Source: Actinomycetes bacterium (lineage in GTDB: Bacteria; Actinomycetota; Actinomycetes; Actinomycetales; Actinomycetaceae). Taken from it: a stretch of DNA of 16,099 bases. This document shows, piece after piece, positions 1 through 6,133 of the stretch. The stretch is from NCBI GenBank assembly GCA_023389315.1, contig JAEWEQ010000038.1:1-16099 (forward strand), read 5' to 3'. Under the pieces are notes generated by a model. That model made no database searches, had not been told where the DNA came from, and saw nothing but the letters and a program-made list of their open reading frames with translations. The translations under genes and the position numbers were made by a program. The stretch's first letter is position 1. Each line of letters begins with the position of its first letter.

Positions 1-60
1 GGCCGCTTGTCTGAGAGCAAGTCGGTGGTAAGTTTTACCCGCCGCTACCCAACGTTTACG

Positions 61-77
61 CTAGTTCTAAACTAGTT
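61..77. promoter_or_regulatory. Small inverted repeat upstream of the HprK-like gene
   Basis: CTAGTT (61-66) and AACTAG (70-75) are perfect inverted arms around a 3-base spacer. The right arm is itself part of the palindrome AACTAGTT (70-77). The site lies about 45 bases before the ATG at 123 and is AT-rich against a GC-rich background, as expected of an operator or promoter-proximal site. No convincing -35/-10 pair could be fixed around it, so the role is inference. Confidence 0.3.
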
Positions 78-122
78 GCCGCCACCGCGGCTGCGGTGCA
101 CAAGAAAATGGAAGCGACAACC

Positions 123-1277
123 ATGAAAATCAAAGCCATAAACACTGTCATCGACCTGGATATGAGCCAGCTGCCCGATGACATGGCAGCGCAAATGGAG
201 CGCGAATGGCTTGCCTGCGCCGAACTTTTACAAACCGATCCGCCCGCCCCACACCAGGACGCCACGGTGCTGGAAGCCAAACACTATGGCAGCGCCGCGA
301 GCTACACCGTGCACCGCAAAGTCACCCAGGCTGCGATCGGAGCGGCCGCGGGAGAAATGGTGCTGATACACGCCGGAGCGGTCGCCAACGATGAGGGACT
401 GGTGCTGGGGTTCGTGGCGCGGTCGGGAATGGGAAAAACTACCGCCACCCGTACCTTGGGGCAGCGATTTGCTTACGTGACAGATGAAACCTTGGCGTGC
501 ACCCCGCAGGGCAGGGTGGTTGCCTTCCCGAAGCCACTTTCCATTGGAAACCGGCGCGCGGGAGACCAAAAATACGGGATCTCCCCCGCTGACGCCGGGC
601 TTAAAGCCCTGCCGCGTAAAGATGGGCACCAAGTTGAACTGCAGTTGGGGGGAATCGTGGTGCTAGAACGCGATGAGCACTACCGCGCACGCCCCGTCCT
701 GGAAGCGATAGATCCGCTCGAGGGCGTGGCGCAGGTACTGGCGCAGACGTCCTCCGCACTACTGTTGGATGACCCGCTGCAAACCTACGCCAGACTGTGC
801 GCTAGGTCGGGCGGACCGTGGGTGCTGCGCTATGCGGAGATAACCGAATGCCTGGAATTGATTACCGAACTCTTCGCGCAGCTGGAGGCGCACTCCCCTG
901 CCCCCACCTGGCGGCGGTTAGGGCCCGGCCCGGTGCAAGACCTGACGATCGACGATCTGCCCCAGCTCACCGACGATACCGAGCCGGAGCCAGTCGCAGC
1001 TGCCGAACCGGCTGACTTGACCGCCACCTTCCGCCGGTGCCCGTGGGTCGACGCGGTGACCGGTGAGGCAGGCGAGGTGCTGGTATCAGTGCCGCAGCGG
1101 AGCGTATTGCTCAGCGAACTATCGTCCTTCCTCTGGGAGGAGTTAGACCGCCCACTCACCGGGGAGGAACTGCTGGCGCGTGCGCAATCGCGTTTTGGGG
1201 CGCACCCGCAGGCGGAGGAAATCCTGGCGTTAACGCTGGGCACGCTGGCGCAAAACCAAATAATCGAAGCGGACTAA
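123..1277 (+). CDS. HPr-kinase-like P-loop protein with C-terminal PqqD-like domain
   Basis: The 384-residue product begins at ATG 123, preceded by GGAAG at 110-114 with 8-base spacing. An in-frame GTG at 96 would add nine residues but lacks a visible ribosome site. Residues about 80-260 resemble the HprK/PEPCK-like kinase fold: a HAGAV strand (83-87), a Walker A loop ending SGMGKTT with Lys105, an acidic TDE at 120-122 where HprK proteins carry their second acidic motif, and FPKPLSI at 135-141, a signature of HprK-like proteins. Residues about 297-384 look like a PqqD-type small winged-helix domain. An acidic, Pro/Ala-rich linker (about 275-297) joins the two. PqqD-like domains bind peptide substrates in RiPP pathways, and HprK-like proteins often occur near them, but no precursor peptide, radical SAM enzyme or transporter is visible here. 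The gene converges on gpsA with a 4-base overlap. No signal peptide or membrane segment is seen. Family assignment is fairly sure; substrate and pathway are unknown. Confidence 0.8.
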   Translation: MKIKAINTVIDLDMSQLPDDMAAQMEREWLACAELLQTDPPAPHQDATVLEAKHYGSAASYTVHRKVTQAAIGAAAGEMVLIHAGAVANDEGLVLGFVARSGMGKTTATRTLGQRFAYVTDETLACTPQGRVVAFPKPLSIGNRRAGDQKYGISPADAGLKALPRKDGHQVELQLGGIVVLERDEHYRARPVLEAIDPLEGVAQVLAQTSSALLLDDPLQTYARLCARSGGPWVLRYAEITECLELITELFAQLEAHSPAPTWRRLGPGPVQDLTIDDLPQLTDDTEPEPVAAAEPADLTATFRRCPWVDAVTGEAGEVLVSVPQRSVLLSELSSFLWEELDRPLTGEELLARAQSRFGAHPQAEEILALTLGTLAQNQIIEAD

Positions 1278-2296
1278 AGCTCCTGCATTCGCCAGCCGTC
1301 CATTTTTGCCGGGCGCTGCAACAGCCACCGGCCCATCTGCGAAACCTGCGCCTGCCCGCCCAGAACCGCCGCCACGGCCTCGGAAATCGGCATCTCCACC
1401 CCGTGGGAGGCGGCGAACTCCATTAGGGGCGCTGCCGTGCGCGCCCCCTCCACTACGCCAGCGGAACGGCGCGTGGCTTCCTCAATCGACAGCCCCCGGC
1501 CCAAACGCAACCCGAAGGAATAGTTGCGCGACAGGTGGGAGGAACACGTTGCCACCAAGTCTCCCATACCCGCTAGGCCAGCGAAAGTCTCCGGATCTGC
1601 CCCCAGGGCGGTGCCCAGACGAGTGATTTCCGCCAGACCGCGGGTGATCAACGTGGTGCGAGTATTAATCCCCCACCCCATGCCTTCGGCGGCCCCTACT
1701 GCCAGGGCGATCACGTTCTTGGTGGCACCGGCAACTTCACAACCAATGACGTCGTGGCTGACGTAGGGGCGGAAATAATCATTGTGGCAAGCTGCCACCA
1801 AGGTGCGAGCCAGATCTTCATCGGTGGCTGCGATGACCGTCGCGGTGGGGTGTTTGGCGATGATCTCACGCGCCAAGTTCGGGCCGGAAAGAGCAGCAAT
1901 GCGGTCTTGCGCGATGCCAGTAACAGCGGACACCAACTGCGTCACAAGCAGGGACGTTCCATGCTCAATACCTTTGGACAGGGTGAGGATCGGCAGGCTA
2001 GCGGCGGCGATAACATCACGGTTTTGCGTCAACACCGTGCGGATCACCTGGGTGGGGAGGGCCACCACCAGCAGATCGCTGCCACGCAACGCCTGGGTGA
2101 GGTCAGTGTTGGCGCTGATTCGTTTGGACAGTGCTACGCCGGGAAGATAACGCTGATTAGCTCCCCGGTTGATATCCTGGGCGATCTGGGCATTCCTGCC
2201 CCACAGGCGAGCATTCACGCCGGTGTCGGCCAATACCTGGGCGAAAGTCGTGCCCCACGCCCCCGTACCCATAATCGTCACCGTTGAGATCGTCAT
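1274..2296 (-). CDS. gpsA: Glycerol-3-phosphate dehydrogenase [NAD(P)+]
   Basis: This 340-residue cytosolic enzyme reduces dihydroxyacetone phosphate to sn-glycerol 3-phosphate, the backbone for phospholipids. The N-terminal Rossmann loop GTGAWGTT starts at residue 10. The family motif LSGPNLAREI and the region VAGATKNVIALAVGAAEGM, which carries the catalytic lysine, are both present, and the C-terminal helical domain is complete. The length is normal. The ATG at 2296 puts the nucleotide-binding loop at the expected distance from the N-terminus. The Shine-Dalgarno signal in front of it is weak. In many actinobacteria gpsA follows plsC directly; here a divergently transcribed lipoprotein gene lies between them, so gpsA probably has its own promoter in the 203-bp gap at 2297-2499. 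The TAG stop overlaps the convergent gene's stop by 4 bases. Confidence 0.95.
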   Translation of the reverse strand: MTISTVTIMGTGAWGTTFAQVLADTGVNARLWGRNAQIAQDINRGANQRYLPGVALSKRISANTDLTQALRGSDLLVVALPTQVIRTVLTQNRDVIAAASLPILTLSKGIEHGTSLLVTQLVSAVTGIAQDRIAALSGPNLAREIIAKHPTATVIAATDEDLARTLVAACHNDYFRPYVSHDVIGCEVAGATKNVIALAVGAAEGMGWGINTRTTLITRGLAEITRLGTALGADPETFAGLAGMGDLVATCSSHLSRNYSFGLRLGRGLSIEEATRRSAGVVEGARTAAPLMEFAASHGVEMPISEAVAAVLGGQAQVSQMGRWLLQRPAKMDGWRMQEL

Positions 2297-2370
2297 AGTT
2301 TGAGGTTACCCCAGCGCAAGGGCGCATTTGAGGTGCGCAAGACAAGTGTCCGCGCCCAGTGATAGGTTGA

Positions 2371-2400
2371 AAGGAGGAAATTCCAGCGCCCAAGTTGGGC
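2371..2400 (+). promoter_or_regulatory. Orphan Shine-Dalgarno-like motif and palindrome in lipoprotein leader
   Basis: AAGGAGGAAA (2371-2380) is a near-perfect ribosome-binding sequence with no ATG or GTG at a usable distance. The only downstream candidate is a TTG at 2395, about 17 bases away and in frame with the lipoprotein; it would place 35 extra residues before the signal peptide. That TTG lies inside a perfect palindrome, GCCCAA-G-TTGGGC (2388-2400). The palindrome could be an RNA hairpin or a protein-binding site controlling the lipoprotein gene, and the region is shared with the gpsA promoter side. Function is inferred. Confidence 0.3.
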
Positions 2401-2499
2401 ACCGGATTGGCGCAGTTCAGATCCGGGCAGGCAAGTGCGTGCCCAGTTCTACCAGGCGCGCCAGGGCACTGCTGGAGCAATCCAGGCCAGGAGGAGAAT

Positions 2500-3228
2500 A
2501 TGGAGACGGTACGCAACGAAGACCCACAAACTGCACCATCGCGACTGCGTGGCCTCATCGCGCTGGCCGGACTCGGTGCAGTGGTACTGGCCGGATGCGC
2601 GGGAACTAACGCACCCGCCAAAACCGGTGCCGGGAGCGAGGCACCGTCCTCGGCCAGTGCAGAAGCAACCGCCCCGGAAAGTGGCTCCCCCACCCCGGTG
2701 CGGACCGCGGGCGCAATGAGCAAACCCAGCGACGCACCCCTGCCAACCGGATCGACGCAAGAAGCTGGGGAGACGGCCTACGCCAGTGACCCGCACAGTT
2801 GGAGCAGCGAACCCACGGAAGAAACCCCCGCCCCGAAATCCAACCTACTGGCGTCAGACTTCCGGGTGGGCGTGCACCCCGGATTTTACCGAGTAGTGGT
2901 CGAATTCGAAGGCCAAGGCACCCCCGGTTGGCGGGTGAAATGGGTGGACCAGGCCGTCGGATTGGGAAGCGGCGCGGCCCTGCCCTTGAAACCTGGCAAA
3001 CACTTAGACGTGGTGATCGAAGGCACCCGCATGCCCTCCATCAAGGGCGACCCGGAACGGTTCTACTCTGGGCCGGCTGACAAATGGTTAGACGAGGACG
3101 CCGTGGCCTGGTTCGACACTGCCTTTGAAGGGCAAACCCACGTGGCAGTGTCAGTTCCCAGCGAACGCGGCTACCGGGTTTTCGCCCTGGAAAACCCGGT
3201 GCGCCTAGTGGTCGATATCGCCCGCTAA
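2500..3228 (+). CDS. Secreted lipoprotein with C-terminal AMIN-like domain
   Basis: ATG 2500 follows a strong AGGAGG (2489-2494) at 5-base spacing, giving 242 residues. Arg15 and Arg17, a hydrophobic stretch (18-32) and the lipobox LAGC with Cys33 mark a type II lipoprotein signal peptide, so the mature protein should be diacylated and anchored outside the membrane. Residues 34 to about 115 are a disordered Ser/Thr/Pro/Ala/Glu-rich spacer able to reach into the wall. Residues about 116-242 match the actinobacterial AMIN-like domain: a DFRVGVHPGFYRVVVEFEG strand pair, a PGWRVKWVD turn and a closing beta strand VRLVVDIAR. AMIN-type domains in other proteins bind cell-wall polymers, which makes envelope binding plausible here, but no catalytic domain is present. 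The gene lies alone on the plus strand inside a minus-strand cluster and ends 13 bases before the plsC stop. The domain call is good; the precise role is unknown. Confidence 0.85.
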   Translation: METVRNEDPQTAPSRLRGLIALAGLGAVVLAGCAGTNAPAKTGAGSEAPSSASAEATAPESGSPTPVRTAGAMSKPSDAPLPTGSTQEAGETAYASDPHSWSSEPTEETPAPKSNLLASDFRVGVHPGFYRVVVEFEGQGTPGWRVKWVDQAVGLGSGAALPLKPGKHLDVVIEGTRMPSIKGDPERFYSGPADKWLDEDAVAWFDTAFEGQTHVAVSVPSERGYRVFALENPVRLVVDIAR

Positions 3229-3241
3229 GCGGGGCCTAGCC

Positions 3242-3964
3242 TCAGTCCGCGGCCGGCGGGTAGCCCTCCAGCTTCGGATCCCAGCGAGTAACGGGGGCTT
3301 CCTCCCCGCGGATCTCAGCGACCATGTCAGTGAGGACCTGCTCCATGCGGCGCGTCGCGGTGAGCACCGCCTCATGGTCATTTTCGTCCTGCGGCAAATC
3401 CGACAGATCAATCGCCGGGCCCGCCACCACCCAAGTGTCGTGGCGCTTACCGAGCTTCGGCAGTCCCTGACGCCAACGGTAAAGCACGTTCTGGCCACCC
3501 CACTGCGCCAACGGAATCACCGGGGCCCCGGTGGCCAGCGCCAACCGCGCCGCCCCGGTCTTGAACTTCATCGGCCACAGGTCAGGATCGTGCGTGAGGG
3601 TGCCCTCCGGGAAAATCGCAATGGTCTCCCCCGCTGCCAAAGCCAGTTTCGCGTACTTCAACGAATCCGTTGCCTTGTCAGAGCCACGATACACCGGGAC
3701 CATCTTGGTGGACTTAAAGATCTGCTTCACCACCGGCACGCGGAACAAGGAGTCCTTCGCCAGGGCGCGCACCGCGTGACCGGCCTTCTCCAAATAGTGC
3801 ATGACTACGAACGGGTCGTACTCGGTGACGTGGTTGATGATCACGATGAACGGCCCGTCCGGCAGGTTCTCCTGGCCGGACCAATGCGGCCGCATGGTGA
3901 TCTTAGCTAACGGTCGACAGACATTGAGGGCGACTTTGTACATGCCCTGGGGTTTCTTACTCAC
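3242..3964 (-). CDS. 1-acyl-sn-glycerol-3-phosphate acyltransferase family (PlsC-like)
   Basis: The 240-residue product belongs to the LPLAT family that transfers an acyl chain to lysophosphatidic acid at the inner membrane face to make phosphatidic acid. The HX4D catalytic motif is NHVTEYDP (His45, Asp50). The substrate-binding FPEGT motif is at 118-122, followed by GAARLA and GAPVIPLAQWG as in the family. The start is GTG at 3964; an ATG eight codons in (MYKVALN) is an alternative, and neither has a strong ribosome site. It begins 36 bases after the murA stop and is probably co-transcribed with murA. Actinobacterial genomes can hold several LPLAT paralogues, so the exact acceptor is not certain and I give no gene symbol. 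Confidence 0.9.
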   Translation of the reverse strand: MSKKPQGMYKVALNVCRPLAKITMRPHWSGQENLPDGPFIVIINHVTEYDPFVVMHYLEKAGHAVRALAKDSLFRVPVVKQIFKSTKMVPVYRGSDKATDSLKYAKLALAAGETIAIFPEGTLTHDPDLWPMKFKTGAARLALATGAPVIPLAQWGGQNVLYRWRQGLPKLGKRHDTWVVAGPAIDLSDLPQDENDHEAVLTATRRMEQVLTDMVAEIRGEEAPVTRWDPKLEGYPPAAD

Positions 3965-4000
3965 CCTGTAAGCATAAGGCAGGCGCGCGCCCGCAACGGC

Positions 4001-5311
4001 CTATTGCACGTCCGCGTCTAACAAACGCAACTTCTTCAAGAAATGCTCATACCCGCGCGAAATCATGTCGATCCCATGCACGATGGACTCCCCTTCAGCA
4101 GCCAAAGCCGCGATTAAGTGAGAGAAACCACCACGCAAGTCCGGCACCGTAATCTCAGCGCCACGCAACTTAGTGGGGCCCGAAATCACGGCCGAGTGAT
4201 AGTAGTTGGAGCGTCCGAAACGACAATCCAAACGCCCCAAGCACTCCCGATACACCTGAATATTGGCACCCATTTGGCGCAGCGCCTCGGTGAAACCGAA
4301 ACGGTTCTCGTACACCGTCTCATGCACGATCGACAAACCCGTGGCCTGGGTTAAGGCCACCACCAGGGGCTGCTGCCAGTCGGTCATGAAACCGGGATGA
4401 ACGTTAGTTTCCAAGGCGATGGGACGCAGGTCGTCACCGGGGTGCCAAAAACGGATACCGTGGTCGTGGACCTTGAACTGGCCACCGACCTTACGGAACG
4501 TATTCAAGAAAGTCAGCATGTCGGGCTGGTTCGCACCGCGCACGAAAATATCCCCACCGGTGGCCAGGGCCGCTGAAGCCCAGGACGCCGCCTCAATGCG
4601 GTCCGGGAGTGCCGTGTGGGTGTAGCCCTCCAACCGGTCCACGCCCTCGATCCGGATGGTGCGATCGGTGTCAACGGAAATAATCGCACCCATCTTTTGC
4701 AAGATGTTAATCAAGTCCATGATTTCGGGCTCGATAGCTGCCCCGGAAAGTTCCGTCACGCCCTCGGCCATCACCGCAGTAAGCAAAGTCTGCTCCGTGG
4801 CACCCACCGACGGGTAAGGCAAACTCACCTGCGTGCCACGCAAACGACGCGGAACTGAAAGGTGCAAACCGCCCTCGTCCTTCTCAACCCGGGCGCCGAA
4901 AGAACGCAACGTCTCCAAGTGGAAGTCGATGGGGCGACCCCCGATGTTGCACCCACCCAAATCAGGGATGAAAGCCTCCCCCAAGCGGTGTAAGAGGGGC
5001 CCGCAGAAAAGAATCGGGATGCGAGAGGACCCAGCCAAAGGGCCGATAGCTTTAATGGGCGCGGTGGTCACCGAAACGGTATCCAAATCCAGCACTCCGG
5101 TGCCCTGGTCAAAGTTCACCCCCACACCATGGAGGCTGAGGAGCTCCGAAACCACGTCGACGTCACGGATGAGGGGGACGTTACGCAGCTTGGAGGGAGT
5201 ATCGGCCAACAGCGCCGCCACCATGGCTTTAGGAACCAGGTTCTTCGCGCCGCGCACCGTGATTTCACCGTGCAGCGGTTTACCGCCGTTTACGCGTAAC
5301 ACAGAGTCCAT
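4001..5311 (-). CDS. murA: UDP-N-acetylglucosamine 1-carboxyvinyltransferase (MurA)
   Basis: The 436-residue enzyme transfers enolpyruvate from PEP to UDP-GlcNAc, the first committed step of peptidoglycan precursor synthesis, in the cytosol. Lys23-Asn24 in RGAKNLVPK corresponds to the catalytic Lys-Asn pair. GGCNIGGRPIDFH carries Cys121, the equivalent of the E. coli active-site Cys115 that fosfomycin alkylates, so the common Cys-to-Asp resistance change is absent. FMTDWQQP holds the catalytic Asp region, and DLRGGFSHLIAAL the C-terminal Arg motif. ATG 5311 follows GGGAAGG (5318-5324 on the plus strand) at 6-base spacing. The gene is downstream of leuCD but separated by a 202-bp gap with a tandem repeat and a possible structured leader, so it may have its own promoter. 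plsC follows 36 bases after the stop. Confidence 0.95.
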   Translation of the reverse strand: MDSVLRVNGGKPLHGEITVRGAKNLVPKAMVAALLADTPSKLRNVPLIRDVDVVSELLSLHGVGVNFDQGTGVLDLDTVSVTTAPIKAIGPLAGSSRIPILFCGPLLHRLGEAFIPDLGGCNIGGRPIDFHLETLRSFGARVEKDEGGLHLSVPRRLRGTQVSLPYPSVGATEQTLLTAVMAEGVTELSGAAIEPEIMDLINILQKMGAIISVDTDRTIRIEGVDRLEGYTHTALPDRIEAASWASAALATGGDIFVRGANQPDMLTFLNTFRKVGGQFKVHDHGIRFWHPGDDLRPIALETNVHPGFMTDWQQPLVVALTQATGLSIVHETVYENRFGFTEALRQMGANIQVYRECLGRLDCRFGRSNYYHSAVISGPTKLRGAEITVPDLRGGFSHLIAALAAEGESIVHGIDMISRGYEHFLKKLRLLDADVQ

Positions 5312-5320
5312 GGTGGCCTT

Positions 5321-5370
5321 CCCGAGTAGTGGCGCTCGCGAGCTGAGCGCCGATATCCAGTCTACTCAAG
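5321..5370 (-). promoter_or_regulatory. Possible structured murA leader that hides the ribosome site
   Basis: Read on the minus strand, CTTGAGTAG (5370-5362) can pair with CTACTCGGG (5329-5321) in nine pairs, two of them G-U. This stem encloses a second perfect stem, GGCGCTC with GAGCGCC (5351-5345 and 5337-5331), around a 7-base loop. The last GGG of the outer stem is the first half of the murA Shine-Dalgarno sequence GGGAAGG, so closing the stem would sequester part of the ribosome site. The inner repeat also contains the palindrome GCTCGCGAGC (5335-5344), so a DNA-binding site is an alternative reading. The pairing is seen directly; the regulatory role is inferred. Confidence 0.4.
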
Positions 5371-5386
5371 TGCGACGGCAATGCTA

Positions 5387-5514
5387 AAAGCAACCCCGGT
5401 GCACCGCCGAGTCAGCCAGGTTACGCGCGCAGCCGCGGGCGGCTGGGAACAAAGCAACCCCGGTGCAACGCCGGGTCAGCCAGGTTGCGCGCGCAGCCGC
5501 GGGCGGCTGGGAAC
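5387..5514. repeat. Two-copy 64-bp tandem repeat between leuD and murA
   Basis: Copy 1 is 5387-5450 and copy 2 is 5451-5514. They differ at three positions only (5404/5468, 5410/5474, 5423/5487). Each holds a perfect 7-bp hairpin, CAGCCGC-GG-GCGGCTG (5430-5445 and 5494-5509). Each also has a second stem region near CCCCGG...CCGGG, which on the minus strand precedes GGGGTTGCTTT and so resembles a weak intrinsic terminator. Copy 1 ends in TTTT on the minus strand. Copy 2 ends exactly on the last base of the leuD stop codon. It may act as a doubled terminator or mRNA-stabilising element after leuCD. Confidence 0.85.
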
Positions 5515-6104
5515 TACGACAGGGTGCGGGGCTTGAAAGCCGGGCGCGCCGCTTCGAACGCGTTGATATCGTCCTCGTTAAGGAGTGTCAAGGAGATATC
5601 ATCCAACCCCTCCATTAGGCGCCAACGAGTGTAGGGATCAATGTCGAAACTGGCGTCCACCGACCCGCACTGCACCCGCTGATTCTCCAAATCAACCGTG
5701 ACTTCCGCCCCTGGATTGGATTCCAACTGCTGCCACAGTTGCTCGCACACCTCATCCGTGATCACCCCGGTTACCAGGCCCTGCTTGCCGGAGTTGCCGC
5801 GGAAAATGTCAGCGAACTTCGGGCTGAGGACCACTTTGAAACCGTAGTCCTTCAACGCCCACACCGCGTGCTCGCGCGAAGAACCGGTGCCGAAATCACG
5901 CCCCGCCACCAGCACCGACGCCTGGCGGTAGGGCTCCTGGTTGAGGACGAAATCGTCCTCGCCCCGCCAAGACGCAAACAAAGCGTCCGCGAACCCGGTG
6001 CGAGTGACGCGCTTTAGGTAAACCGCGGGGATGATCTGGTCCGTGTCGACGTTGGTGCGGCGCAAGGGAGCGCCGACGCCGGTGTGGGAAATGAAACGTT
6101 CCAT
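5514..6104 (-). CDS. leuD: 3-isopropylmalate dehydratase small subunit
   Basis: The 196-residue small (swivel-domain) subunit pairs with LeuC to isomerise 2-isopropylmalate to 3-isopropylmalate in leucine synthesis. Family motifs are NVDTDQIIP (18-26), GRDFGTGSSREHAVWAL (68-84) and FADIFRGNSGKQGL (97-110). The length matches other bacterial LeuD proteins. ATG 6104 follows AAAGGA on the minus strand with about 8-base spacing. It starts 29 bases after the leuC stop, so the two are translated from one mRNA. The stop codon abuts the 64-bp tandem repeat. Confidence 0.97.
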   Translation of the reverse strand: MERFISHTGVGAPLRRTNVDTDQIIPAVYLKRVTRTGFADALFASWRGEDDFVLNQEPYRQASVLVAGRDFGTGSSREHAVWALKDYGFKVVLSPKFADIFRGNSGKQGLVTGVITDEVCEQLWQQLESNPGAEVTVDLENQRVQCGSVDASFDIDPYTRWRLMEGLDDISLTLLNEDDINAFEAARPAFKPRTLS

Positions 6105-6133
6105 GAGTCTTATTCCTTTACCAATCCAGGCGC

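Noticed and set aside
2395..2499. TTG start extending the lipoprotein by 35 residues
   Set aside because: It would bury the signal peptide, and the ATG at 2500 has a strong ribosome site at ideal spacing.
3221..3233. CCCGC-TAA-GCGGG hairpin at the lipoprotein stop as a bidirectional terminator
   Set aside because: The stem is only 5 bp with a 3-base loop and no T-run on either strand.
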